This document shows positions 43,881 to 56,559 of a stretch of 64,000 nt of DNA, piece by piece; position 1 is the first letter of the stretch, and each line of letters begins with the position of its first letter. The position numbers were made by a program, and so were the translations under genes. The notes beneath the pieces are model-generated. The model made no database searches and was not told the origin of the DNA. It was given only the letters and a program-made list of their open reading frames with translations. This DNA comes from Eucommia ulmoides (Eukaryota > Streptophyta > Magnoliopsida > Garryales > Eucommiaceae): positions 18,063,577 to 18,127,576 of the forward strand of contig CM028338.1 in assembly GCA_016647705.1 (NCBI GenBank), read 5' to 3'.

Positions 43881-44548
43881 TTCTTTTAAAGGAATGGCTG
43901 GAGCTATTGACTTCGACTGAGGAGGAGATTTTACAGAGTAGACTTTGTCATATTGTAGAGCTACGGAGTGTACCTGTGGATCCAACTTTGCTCAAGACTC
44001 TAGTTCGCTTCTGGGTTCCACCATTTTTATGCTTTTGGATCGATCAAATGGAATTGTCTCCTTGTCTAAAGAAGATCTCCTTCATTCTTCAACTCCCTTT
44101 CTTAGGAGAGATCCCACTATTTTTTGCGACTTTATCAAAGGGCAAGTTGTCTCAAGCCTTATGTGTTAAGAAGAAATTTTTACCATTTACCTGGGATGAC
44201 AATGATGGATTCTTGTCATGGGAGACACTTCGACTGTAGTTCTCGGATGACCAAGTCTAAAGTTGGCATAGGGGCTTCTAGAGTAGTTATAAGGTGTTGC
44301 GTAGTCGTCGATTGATTGTACTGGGCACCCTTCTTCTACAGGATACATTGTTTCCCCGTAAGGGATCTGATCTTTTGGGTTATATGGTCCTTTTAGCAGA
44401 TAGAATGCTTCATGACCCCTCTTGCTGGTAGTACCTACTGTGTTGGCTGAGTTGTACCAGTTGCTAACATCTTACCAGGGCGGTGGTCATTATTTCTTCA
44501 AAAGTTGTGCCTTATTAGAGATATAGATCCTTTCTTATTTGGCTAAGG

Positions 44549-47475
44549 TGATGCACCCTAAATTTTAGAAAGAGATTAGGAGAAAGAGAGAAAGACTTTT
44601 TCTCAAAATCCTCAAAAATCCGTTCATTTTAGAAAGCAAGTTTTCAGGGGCTTTTCTAAGCGCCAGTTTTGAAAACGTTCCTTAGGCTAGGATTTAAGTT
44701 TGGGGGTTAGTTATACTCGGAGAAGATGTTAGGCACCCTAAGGCATCCGTCCGAAGATGGTACCTAAGTCTAAATAGATTTTCACATTTAAGTAATTTCC
44801 TTTCATTTTATTTAACACAATAATTCCCATTATTAATGTTTTTTGTCTTTTTATGCATTTTCGATGTAAATTAACAAGAAGAATTTACTATCTAACAGCA
44901 TCAACAGATAAAATAGATTTAATGAAAATATTTTATTTATTTTTAATGCCGACCAAACCTATAAAGGTTGCCTATGTATCCCAATTTTCACGGGAAATCA
45001 GGTTGAAATGTAGTTCGCCTTTTCAAGGTGATTTTGTTTAAACAAGTGACCGAACCCGTATATGGGTTGCTTACGTATCTTAGATAGCTGAGAATCAGGT
45101 TAATACGTAGTTCATCTTTTAGATGAATTATTTTTATTTAAACAAGTGACCAAACTCGTATGTGTGTTGCCTACGTATCTCATATAGTTGAGAATCAAGT
45201 TGACACGTAGTTGATCTTGAGATGACTTTTATTTTTATTTTTTTATGAGATAAGAACATCAATGACACCGATGATAAGTGTATATACACTTTTAATTTTA
45301 TTAAGAATACTCCAACCGAATTTACTTGCTCAGGTAATTTTAGCGTTAAGGTTTATGTTATTAGTTCAAAAGGAAGAAAATATATCATATATGTGTCAGT
45401 CCTACTCCTAACTAAGAAAACAGAAATGTTTCTGAAGAAATTGCACACTTATCCCCAAATGAATAGAGGTTCTTCCTTTACTCAAAATTTTAGCCACTAG
45501 GGTCTTATATATATATAAGATGTCGGTCCACAAGCCTGAGACATAGGCCAGGTTGTGATCTAGGCTATTGTTGTAAAGTAAATGTCAATTTACTAGTAGT
45601 TAGTTGTTAGTAGTCCTTTGTCAAAAATTTGTTTTGAGTTCATTGAAATTCGGTTTCATGTGTTCTTGATAGAATCAAAGATGCCTTGCACAACTCATGG
45701 TGTTCTTGATGTTCTTGACATGTTCTTGATGTTCTTGCTATGAACTTGATGTTTTTGATACGAACTATGATATCTACACTATGTACACGATCTATGCTTC
45801 TAAGAACTAACTAAATATGCAATGTACAAGTAATATAACGATATTTAAGCAAAATCAAATAGAGGTTTGAGAAGACTTACCTAACTTAGGGGGATGATAT
45901 TTTCCTAAGTGTTTTTCTTTATTCTCATTCTTTGAACTTCTTGGTTGTTATTGATTGTTCCTCAACAACTTCTTGCGATCTTATTCTAAGAGTCTCAAAA
46001 GCATATTTTTGGAGCCTTTTGGGCGAGATTTGAGAGTGTTTATGGAGTAAAAGACTTCAAAGATCCCTAGACCCGAGAGAGAATTTCAAGACTAGAGAAA
46101 GAAGGTATGAGTTCAAGCCTTGATTTGAAGGAAAATCAACTGCTATTTATAGAGAATAGGTACCCTGTGCATTGGAGAATTGGAAAGCATACCCAGCTTA
46201 TTCCTCAGGCTATGTTTTGTCTAGGTAGTACCCTTTGATGTTTCTCATTGTTAGGGTTAGAGCTAAATAATGAAGATTTACTTAGATTCTCTAAGTAATC
46301 ATTAGATTTTATAATGTTTGCTAAACCTTAGTATCTAAGCAAACATTGCTCATCATGTGTTTGCACATGAGTCATTAAATTCTTAATGTTATGTTTTTCG
46401 GTTTGGTTTGCTTGCTAAGTACTAGTTAGTCAAGGTAATCTAGTTACTTCTCTTGAAAATATCTACTTATACTAAATGCTTTTTAATGAATTCAATGAAT
46501 GTAGTCTCTACATGTCATTTATGCATTTAATTCAATGATTTCATGTTGATTTGATGGGCATTTAATGCCTTGATAAAATGGGAATTGATCCGGTTGGCTC
46601 GTAATCATTAGTTACTTTGAAGTAACTAAGTTTCATTTAAGATATTTTGGTGAAAATATCTTCCTCATTAAGTGAATCCATTGAATGGAGTCTTTAATAG
46701 TTATTTCAAGCATTAAATATTTGATGTGACATTGACTTGATGGATCATTTATTGCATGATGTGATGGAAAACTGGTTTCATTTGTTTGTAACCGTTAGTT
46801 ACTTTCAACTAACTAAGTTTTCTTCCATGATATTTTGCTAAAAAGATCTTGAAATATCTCATTATTAAATTCTCGTTAATGAGGCATTTAAAGGTTGACT
46901 AGACCTTGATATGATGGGCCTTGAATGCTTGTCATGATGACATTCGGCTTGGTTGGTTTTAAACCATGTCTTAAACATTAATTACTTTGAGTAACTAGAT
47001 TGTCATGGTAGATTTCTTTGGTTTGAAAAAAGACTTTTGGCTTGATTTCTTGAAGATTAGTACTTTAAATAAAAAATTAAAGAAGTATTTTTAGTGTCAA
47101 AAGACGAAACCGGTGATAGTAAAAGTTTTGGGGGTCAAATAGAAAATAAATGTAATTGGAGAAATTTCCTTCATTTAAAGGGTAGCAACTAAGTTTTATT
47201 CATATTAAAAGTGATTTCATGAAAATTAGCTTTTAATAATGTCATTTTAGTCCCCCTTAACTTTAGGAATTTCGAGGTTGACCCGAAACTTTTACTTATA
47301 CCGAATTCAAACAAATTGACAAATTTATGCTTTGTTATGTTTTTGCGGTTTTTTGTAGTATCGAATGTAATCTTAAGGCAGAAATTCACTCCCTTTAAAT
47401 CTCAGTTTAAAGTTTATCCAAACTTGCGCTTTAGATTCGATACTTAATTGGGCGGGACAAAATGCGGTATCTACA
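44549..47475 (-). repeat. E7: solo LTR of a Tat/Ogre-type element
   Basis: Minus strand begins TGTAGATACCGCATTTTGTC and ends with GGGTGCATCA. There is no primer site or purine tract on either side. Flanks TAAGG and TAGAG match at only three of five bases, so a target duplication is uncertain. It contains a three-copy repeat at 44960-45235. Solo LTRs arise by recombination between the two LTRs of one element. Confidence 0.6.
44960..45235 (-). repeat. ~100-bp tandem repeat in E7
   Basis: Three diverged copies with GGTTGCCTATGTATC, GGTTGCTTACGTATC and GTTGCCTACGTATC starting at about 44964, 45065 and 45164, each followed by GAGAATCAGGTT and a GTAGTTC word. Minisatellites with this GTTGCCTACGTATC core are familiar from other plant gypsy LTRs. 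Confidence 0.75.
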
Positions 47476-48060
47476 TAGAGTGTTAATGACATTCTGGTGT
47501 TCGAGTAAGTCGATAGTGGGCCGATTTTCTTCACAGTTTATCTCACTCAGATGACAGTTGGACTATACCCCTACGTGGGCAGCGTTTCTCCGAGAGATTA
47601 TTGATTCTAGAGTGGTGCGGACCACTCACCGGAAGTTGTCAATCGAGGTTCTCCATAATTGTGCAAACCTGTCCCTAATCCTATTGCCTGGGCTTTAGGG
47701 ATTCATCTCTTACATCCCACTACATGTTCTTTGGAAATTTGGGAAAACCCAATTTATTCTAGTTGTTGATGATGCAGTCGTGGCACGCTACACTTTTTGC
47801 TTGGGGATAAGGCACAGAAGGCTGAGGCTTATGCTTAGTGGCAATGACACCGCTTGACATCTGACGGTGCTATTTGTTTTGTTCATCATTCTGTTGATCC
47901 AGAGTATGTGGCTTGGATGGATTTCGGGATTAGGTTGGCAGTTTAGAGAACGGAAAGAACACCTATTGCTGAGCTCATTCCTATTTTTTCTTTAGCGATC
48001 AGGCATCATCCTTCTATGTTGGACTCTTGGGGTCACACGGTCCTCAAGCTTTCATGATAG

Positions 48061-48477
48061 AGAAGCTTGCTTGGATTAGTGCTTGCTTGGAGTCTCCGAA
48101 ATATGTGAGGGGCTCTTAGTATGCCAGTCATCCTATGATTGCCTGGAACTTCCTTCAATTGTATTGCCTTTAGTTTAATTGGGGACAGTGATCCCTCAAG
48201 ATCTGATAAGTCAAGTCTAGATACCAACAATTGGGTCTATCTTTTATGTACTTGCTATGTCAGAAACTGTTAGTAGCTATGAACAACAGCATAAGTATGA
48301 TTAGATGCATAAATATGTTATATTTAAACTTATAGTAAGCTATGACTCTTTCTGTATTAACGCATTTGTGATACATATAAAGATACAAATCTATCTTATC
48401 ATTTGTACTAGAATGTTTTTCCTAAGTCTTATGGGATTTCTACGATGTCGTTTTTTAGTGTTTTATGAGATAGTGAT

Positions 48478-48522
<45 letters not shown>

Positions 48523-50379
48523 TGTTAGGTGCCCTTTGTTTTCAGCTATCTTGGGGTATTTTCCCTTTGTCTCGAATAAGGATAGTTGATCGGGCTTCCT
48601 TGCTTCTGTGATGTTTTAATCTTGGATCTGGTCCTAGAGTCTTTGATGTTATTCCATGGTTTTCTATCAGAACAGGATAGAGAGTCTTTCATATGATGCA
48701 TCGGGTTTAGGATGCCTCCCTTAAGTGTATGCTGGGTTATTTACTAGGCTCAAAATGGGCTTCTATTCCCTTCTCTTCCTCTATTTATTTGAGTTCGGTC
48801 TTAGTGTTTTCAAGTATCATTCTTATACATCCATGCATATTTGCTTCTTACTTCCTACTATGTTATTATCGGCTAAAATTCACTTAAACGGTCATATTCA
48901 AACATTCAAGTGTTTCTCGGTGTTTACATTTTCTACATCAGATTATTTTGAATCATGACAAATATGCTTTGAATAGTATTTTGGAACAAGCACCCGCAGT
49001 TACTTGTTTGTCGAAGTTATTTTGTTCAATTCCTTCAAGTTTTGATTATTGGTATTTAATTTCTTAAATTGCTATCGAGACTGCCTAAACCGTTTATGCT
49101 TACCAGGATTCCTTGGATGTTCTGACTTTTTTCGACCTGACTTAGCATTGAGGGTGATCTTGAGTGAGCATCCCTGAGTTGATTTAGAGAGGAAAGAAAG
49201 GGAATGAGAACGAAACAACTGATAGCCAAGGTGACTGATCATATGTCGATTGTCCAGAAAGTATTGAGACAAAATCTTTTTTTTTTTTTTCATTATTTTA
49301 TTTTTTCACTTGGGTAAGTGGTATCCCGTGCATTTCTAAATAGTCCATGTAATGAGTTTTGGGTAGTGATCCAAGTCCAATTGGTCCAAATCACTTGGTG
49401 TTGAGATACCTCTACGACTTAATCACTCGGATTAAGAAGAATGCTTGATTAACCAAAACTTTCCTATGACCACTCAGTGTTTAAAAACTTTTTGAGATCG
49501 GTCTTTTTTTTTTTTTTTTTTTCATGACACATACTTGCTGGACATTACACAGTGAATAGTTAAAGAAATTGTGTAAATCTTGGGATCTTGGGTTACTTCT
49601 ACCTTGTCCACGCTAATTATTCAATATTGACTTCTTTCTAGTAGTAATCTTTCTAGTTATTCTAATTTGCCTTTTGGCTGCCTAGCTTATTCCTTTTTGA
49701 GAATTTTGGGTAAGGCTAGGTCTTGCCATATCCATGTACTTTTTTTTATGAATTTTTAGCTTCTAACACACGACCTTGACTGCTTGATTCCCTTAAGAAC
49801 ATTTTGAAGATACATGTCCCCCTCCTAATAATTTTCTTTGGGTGAGGGTAGGTTCTGAGCTTTCTTTTCTTCTTCTCAAGATTCCTTAATAATTGATATA
49901 AGCCATAGGTCTTTCTTCTAATGTCTTTAGTTCTTCTTGATGGGTATGTCTACTACAAGTCTTCTCTTTAATTCTTTGTATTTTTTCTACAACTCCTGGA
50001 TCGGAACATATTGTAATGATTCCACATTAGGGTTGCTGGTTTTATTTTTAACTTTCTCATATTTTTTCAATAAAATCTCACTATCATTTGGTTGAAACAA
50101 GATATTTATTTTAACATTTTCTTTAGACGATGGTCCAATTTAGTGTTGAAATCATATTACCACAGTTCTCATTCACAATGTATAAATCAAGATATACAAA
50201 TCAACTACTTGGAGGTAGGAGTATGAAAATTTAAGTCAACTTTAGATATAATATCCCTGTATTCATTAAACATAGGATCATAGTCGTACAAGAAAAATAT
50301 TTTAATTCACCAAGAGCATACTTTAATAATATTCTAGGAAAATTATAGAAAACAAACATTTTCTTCTTTTTCCTCGACT
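48061..50379. other. Unassigned AT-rich DNA with T runs and a GT microsatellite
   Basis: No ORF can be supported. Simple repeats: 31 T at 48479-48509 directly followed by (GT)8 at 48510-48525; T runs at 49279-49290 and 49504-49522. Confidence 0.6.
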
Positions 50380-51300
50380 CGGCACCTCCATCGGTCGAAC
50401 TTCTTCACCTGCGACGCTGATGACACATGCCTATATGAAGTCCTCAATACGATTCCTGAGGTAATAGCATTAATCGATGTGGTGGCCCACTCTTCCAGAA
50501 TGGTACTCGCAGAATGCGTGGGGATTGAATTGTGGAGATTGTGGGTTTGGTCGGTAAGGATGGAGTAGTCCTAGCAATTTGTCTTCAAGGTAGTAGTAGC
50601 AAATTTGTGATAATAGAATAGGGAGTGAGGTGAATTTCTTGTGTTCTTGGGAGGCTCGAGCGGGTTTGATGCTTTAGAGAGCTTGGTTGGGGTTTTGCCG
50701 AGGGTAGGAGGGGTACAGAGCAAGGATAAATGATTGGCACTTATAGTAGACTAGAGTCCTGACTATCCAAGCTGCATATAGCCTTTCACTTCTTGGCGCA
50801 ACGGCCTCACTTCCTGACGTAGATTACCCAATTTTCTTGAAAAACTAGTCTGTGTAATCAATTCGTTTCTACGTCTTGAAAATTTGTTCTTGAAATGAGA
50901 ACTATCAGGGTTCTAAATGCTCTTCTATCGGTTCGCATTTTCCTCAACTGATTGTTCTAATTTTACTGAAATTGCTTCAGTAGTTGTGACCTATGTGTCT
51001 ACTGAGTTTTTAGCCTAGTTAACCTCATCCTCAAGTTCAGTTTCGTATTATTCCTACTTAGTGTTATGATTATCTACTTCTTTTATTATTTCCGAGTATG
51101 TTACCCAATGGGCTTTCTCACAATTCCATGAGGCAATCTATTTTCCATAAGGGGGTATGAGGTCATACTTCCAAATTCCTTTGTTTTCGTAATCTTCAAT
51201 TAGCTCCTCCCAATCCTTTATTAAAGCATTGTCATCTTCTTCTTTAGGCGGCCGTGACTGGACTTCTTGATTCATCCTCCAATATGGTAAGGAGGTGTTT
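50380..51300 (-). pseudogene. Tat/Ogre gag scrap with CEYH zinc motif
   Basis: On the minus strand 50430-50600 reads LLGLLHPYRPNPQSPQFNPH, then AFCEYHSGRVGHHID, stop, CYYLRNRIEDFI. This is the C-x3-H-x4-GH-x4-C type motif of Tat/Ogre gag with both Cys still present, better kept than the one in E6. A TAA lies inside the motif. Further upstream (51130-51260) a frame gives KEEDDNALIKDWEELIEDYE, plausible as gag or ORF1 but not sure. Gag is the RNA-packaging protein. Its strand is opposite to the PMD/DUF7745 remnants, so it is a separate insertion whose limits I cannot see. Confidence 0.5.
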
Positions 51301-52203
51301 ATTTGGTTTAGTGCTCATTTCAAAAAGGCAACACTTTCTCTCATCTCTACAATCTTAGTCGCGCTTAGTGTGATTGAGGTTGAATTTATTTTGGTGGTCT
51401 AACGGATGAACCTTAGACGGCTTTTAGCATGGGTTGCCTTAAGTAGAACAAATTTTGAATCTTAGACAGTTTGAGATTTGTTTTTTTAGTTTTTTTTACA
51501 CTGTTATGATCATACCGTATTTATGGAAATCCTAAGGAATTATAGTTAGCATGCCTCCTAAAATATGCCTTATTAGCATGAAAATGGGTACCTTTGAATA
51601 TATGCCAATCTATCTTGTCTTTATAGGCTCAATCTTTTAAGTTTACTAAATCAAACCTTAGTTAGGTGTCTAAACTTTTATTAGGCTATATAAAGAAATA
51701 TATATTGATCTGATAAAACCGTAGTCTCAGTCAAAATATGACTTTCTCTTTTCCCCTCATGATAAGTTCATAACCATTTTGGGAAAGGATTTTTTACTTC
51801 GAACGAGATCCTAAAAGAAAATAAATGAGATCTTAAAAGAAAACAAAAATTCCTAGGTTGGTTATTCCATGCTTTACTGGTCCTAGAGATTTCCTTTGTA
51901 TGGCTCTAAGCTAAATAAAGCGATATAATATATAAACATATCTCTCCAATCCTATGTAGTGTCCTAACAAAAGGGTTTTGGTAGCAATATATCATAGCAT
52001 ACTATATGGGGTTCATGGATTTTCTTCCAGCGCATGCTAGAAATGTTTGGCTCCCAAATATTCAAACCTCTGGCATCCCGAGGGAACATCCATCACTAGT
52101 TGCTGATCCGATGAAGGTGAATTTCAAAGTTGGTCCCAACAGATGAATCGCGCAACCTAGCTCCTACTATCGACCTATTTTCTAATCCTACAAGGTTTCG
52201 AAA
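51301..52203. other. Unassigned AT-rich DNA
   Basis: I see no ORF, LTR edge or repeat here. Confidence 0.6.
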
Positions 52204-53390
52204 TGTTGAACCTAATGTTTTGATGGAAAATTGAACGTTGATGTTTTATAGGACTAATGGTCTTATTGAGTGATTTCATATTGGAAGTTCCATATGTTTA
52301 AATGAGAAAAAGAATGAATAAAAAATTTAATTGTTAAAGATTTACAAAGACAAATTTTATGAAGAAATTCAAGATGTGTGCGAATTGAAGACATTGAAGA
52401 TTTTTGGAGCATCGAAGATTTTTTTGTATGTCTAGGTAAAAACAAATCATTACTCTCTTTCTCTTAATACAATCCGAATTAGAATCATGCACGACACTTT
52501 AAAACGAGTAATTTAATGTGTAGTATCATTAGAATTGATAAATTTAAGATCCTACTAGATTTTATAGAGTGTTAAAATTATAAAAATATTTTTGATTAAG
52601 TGTTGAAGTGAGAAAATATTTTTTAACACATAAAATGATAAGTTTCTGGTTAATTCGATCAAGACGAAATGGGTCGGCCAACTAACGAAAATAGTAACTT
52701 AAAAGAGTTAAAATGGGAGTCCACTGACCAATTCGATCAACAGACAAAATAAGTCAATCAACTAAAGAAACAGTAGCTTAAACTAAGTAAAAGAGAAAAC
52801 TCATTGACCAGATCGGTCCACCGACCGTGGTGACCGATTAAACGACAAAAAAAGGGTGCAACTAAAAAAAGTTGACCGTTGCAAGGGGTTGGTCTATTGA
52901 CGGGGTCCGGTCAACCGACGAGCTCAGACTAGTCAATGTTGACTATTTCATTTCGCGTGATCTTTTACTCAAATCTGATGGTTTTGAATGTTGAAAATGA
53001 GATATTTTTTTAGAATTTGGGTATATTACTGTTATATATCATATATCAATAAGATCCTATCAATTTGGTCCATATGTTAATTAATTATTTGAATTGAATT
53101 AGTAAAACTACATCCTATCTTTAAGTATTTTGAATCTAAAATGTTTTGGGGACCAAATTGAGCTTTTCAATGAGTATTTTTAAATAAAATATACCTATTT
53201 TGATAAATATGATATATAGGGACTTAAAGTGATATTTTAGGTCTTATCTTTTGAAAACTAGCCGCTACAAGCTTAGTTAGAATTCTATTTATAGATGCTT
53301 GCCTTTTGAACCTTAAGTAATCAAGAACAACTAGTCTTTGCTTAAAAAAGAGAGTGATTTATGCTGAGATATTTATAAGAGAATTATTTT
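52204..53390 (+). repeat. E8 copia LTR copy A (truncated)
   Basis: Starts TGTTGAACCTAATGTTTTGA, matching the E1 LTR start, without a purine tract before it. Shares the palindrome zone (TCGGTCCACCGACCG at 52813) and the AAAACTAGCCG word (53264) with E1 (2776) and copy B (55703). It stops where copy B begins. Confidence 0.65.
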
Positions 53391-54143
53391 TGTAGATCTC
53401 GAGGTTTTGATGGACAATTAAGGGTTGATGTTTTTGGTAAAACTAATGTGTTTATTGAGTGTTTCAGTATAAGAGTTCCAAACCATGAAGAAATTACCAA
53501 GAATGAGAAGATAAATGTTGAAGAAATGAAGAATGTTGAAGATTCTGAAGAAATTGGGTGAAAACAACTCAAACACTCTTATACTCTTAATGTATCCCGA
53601 ATTAGGATCACACACGTGACAAATTAATGAATTATATTCCTGTGTATTTAATTTGATAAAGTTTAGGATCCTAATTAGTAATCTAATATTTTCTCCGATG
53701 TGAAATTTAAAAATGAAAATTGACCTAAGTAAGATTAATATTTAAAATTGAATATTGAAGTCAATTGTGTTAGCTGAGAAAATTAATCAGTTAACGGGAT
53801 TAAACGTTGAAGTTTGGAGTTGAAATAAGTTAAGAAGAAGAAATCTAGTATCATTTAGTCAACCGACTAGTAGAGCTTCGGTCAACCGATTGCTATGGGC
53901 GAGAAAATAGGAACTCTCTGAATCGATCGGGCTAGAAAATAGGAACTCTCTGAATCGATTGGTCAACTAACCAAAAGAGATCGGTCAACCAATTGGCCAA
54001 AGTGAAACTTTCTGAATCGATCGGTCAACCGACTATAGTGGATCAGTTAACCAATCATGGCTCGATTTTGGCTTGAAAAGGATCCTGAATCGTTCGGTCA
54101 ACCGACTGCCTTTTAAGGGCTGGCTTACATTACATGCAGTATT

Positions 54144-55057
54144 GGATGGTCATGGACTTGGGGGCCCACTAAGCCCGCATAGCCCGGACCTATTTTTATA
54201 GGGCTTGGATGCAAACTTTGAGCCCATAGACAGGGCTTGGGCTCAAGCTTTGAGGCCCGACGAAATTTAGGGTCGGACTTGGTCTAGGTAAAAAAAATTA
54301 GGGCCGGCCTGAGCCGAGCTCGAGTATTTTTTTTTTTAATTTTTAATTTTATATATATATAAGTTACCTAACACTAAATCAGGTTAAAATATAAGCAGTG
54401 CATTAAGGTCCCTATTGGATAATTAAGGTCATGTGATCATTTCCATCACTTTATATTTTTTTTATTCACCCACTCTATCAAATCAACAAAAGTCTCTTTT
54501 CACCCCCTAATTCACGTGATCATTGTCCCACTTTTTTTCTTTTTTCTCTCTTACGGATTCCAATTCCTCCACTCCAATTTACCCCCAATTCAACCCCATA
54601 CAACCTGTAATCATTGTTGGACTTTACCCAATTTCCACCACCAACCGATAACCATTTTCTTATCGTCACTGGCCAAACCAGTCTACTCCCACTTCCAACT
54701 TCCTAGAATCCCTGCCTCAGTCCCCAAAGAGAAAGAGGCTACATGTTATCTCCCTCCATGCCTACCTTTGTCCTTGTCTTGCCTTGTTGCTACTCAGTTG
54801 CTCATCGTCGATTGTTGCCTCATCTCACCTCACTGTCAATCACTGCCTCTTGTCTTGTCTTGTCTCGCCGTCGATCTCGCCTAGCCATTTCCGCTGTTGA
54901 CAACTCAATCCTACCGTTCAAGGTTTCATCGCGATGGAGTTTAGGTAAGCACATATCCCTAAATCTGTTTGTGTTTATGCTTTAGATTCACGATTCATTG
55001 TTTGGCGAGTACTTGACCAAAAAAAATTGTTTGGCGAGTGCACGATTCATTGTAGGA

Positions 55058-55117
<60 letters not shown>

Positions 55118-55332
55118 GGTAGAAATGAATGGTTTTTATTTTTGTTTCATTTTTAAATTTAAAAGAAAATTATAAGACCGGGTTTGGATCCTTATTATTT
55201 TGATAGGGCCAGGCTTGGGAATGAAAACAAGGCCTGACCATAAGGTCGAGCCAGGCTAGGGCCTTGTATATTTTTGTAATACCCTAGCTAAAGCCCGGCC
55301 TGAGCCCAACCCAGCCCGGCCCATGACCAACC
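54144..55332. mobile_element. E9: hAT-like TIR element with gene-like interior
   Basis: Inverted ends GGATGGTCATGG (54144-54155) and CCATGACCAACC (55321-55332) match at 11 of 12 bases. Flanks GCAGTATT (54136-54143) and TTAGTATT (55333-55340) are an 8-bp direct repeat with two mismatches, the size made by hAT transposases. Both ends are rich in GCCCGG words. The interior (54500-54960) is C/T-rich, with open frames in two phases and GAGTTTAG/GTAAGCAC near 54945, like a captured first exon and splice donor. No transposase. Confidence 0.6.
55058..55117. repeat. (ATT)20 microsatellite
   Basis: Uninterrupted ATT repeat, inside E9. Confidence 0.95.
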
Positions 55333-56559
55333 TTAGTATTGATCGGTCAAGCGATGGGCAGAAGTTCGGTCAACTAACTGTATGGTTGAAATTTCGAGAA
55401 TTTTAAGGATCTGATCAAATACTAGCCTTTTTTTGGCAAATCTGAAGGAGATATTTTGGGGATTTAAATATATTAAAGATATAACACATCTATCTTAATA
55501 TACCTATAGATATGGTACATAAAATTGAAGATTTTCTCAATTTGGTTCGTTAAATACTTTCTATCTATTCGATTAGTAATTGAGAAATAATTTGTGGATC
55601 TAATTGAAAGTTTTAAAAGCTATATTTGAGTGAATTATTCCAAGATTGAATGGTTATGATATATGGGGTCTATATGTGCACTTTAAAGTCATATCTTGAG
55701 AAAACTAGCCGTTAGAGAGCTTATTTCAAACCTATTTTAATAGACCTAGGAATTTGATATCATGACATACCACATTATCACAAACTATCAGTTTCTACGC
55801 TATTGTAAGAGATATTATTCTGAGATATATTTGAGAGATAAATTGTGGGATTATTTGTGTGAGAAATTCTTGAGCTAAAGCGTTATTGAGTTGGCATCAC
55901 TGATCTAAGCTATCTTGTGATTCTGTTTCAATCTTTCGGTATTTTCCTGGTGAGATTTTTCCAAGTTTTTGAGCTTAAATTTGATTTCATATTATTGTTT
56001 ATTACTTGGTTTTAAGATTGTAGAAAAATCATTTTTAAACTTGAAAGCATAAAAATCGTTTTTAAAATGATTTTGTGAAATTATTTGATTATGTGCTTAA
56101 TTCTGTGCTACCCATATTTGTTTTAATCAGATATTGTATTCCTTACTTAAAATTCTATCACGTAGTCATTTTCAGGACATTAATTGAGTATAATTATTTT
56201 GAGGTTGGAGAAGCTCTGAGTGGAAAGAAATTCAATTTTTTTATTGCTGAGTTTGTTTGGATTAAATACGGTTGGGCTTGTATTTAGTTAGAGTAGCTAG
56301 GGTTTCAATTATTTTTGGGAAAAAATGTTGAGGTTTGATCTTTATCTAAAGTATAAAAAGTTTAGGTTATTCTTTTCCCATGAAAAAAACTAGGTTGTGA
56401 TTCTTCCTAAATTGAATTGAGTGAATTGTAAAGGTTAAATCCTTGCTTGGGAAAATGATACTTAGAGAGTTGTGAGGTTTGATCTTTAGCTTGTAAAAGG
56501 ATTAGGTTTGATCCTTAGCCTGTGAAACTTGGTTTGCCTCCCAAGAAGCATTTGATTTA

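Larger units (their letters stand above)
43881..48060 (+). pseudogene. DUF7745-like ORF1 remnant, split by solo LTR E7
   Basis: The left exon-like part (43881-44548) reads LTSTEEEILQSRLCHIVELR, LKTLVRFWVPPFLCFWIDQM, ELSPCLKKISFILQLPFLGE, SQALCVKKK, LGTLLLQDTLFPRKGS and, after stops, GGGHYFFKSCALLEI. The right part (47476-48060) reads DPEYVAWMDFGIRLAV. The L--FW-P---CF and EL-P-LEE---IL-LP pattern is that of a domain common in ORF1 of Ogre-like elements, which I recall as DUF7745; its function is not known. Stops are frequent. The two parts join when E7 is removed. Confidence 0.45.
53391..56530 (+). repeat. E8 copia LTR copy B, split by E9, 3' truncated
   Basis: Starts TGTAGATCTCGAGGTTTTGA, the same edge as in E1 and copy A. 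Parts: 53391-54143 and 55341-56530. It ends at the word TTAGCCTGTGAAAC, about 350 bases short of the E1 LTR end, where the Athila fragment begins. Confidence 0.65.

Noticed and set aside
48305..48589. 94-codon frame with Phe run and Cys-Val repeat
   Set aside because: It is the translation of T31 followed by (GT)8.
54516..54884. 122-codon Leu/Pro/Cys-rich frame in E9
   Set aside because: Open in two phases because of C/T richness, with no domain; treated as possible captured UTR or exon sequence only.
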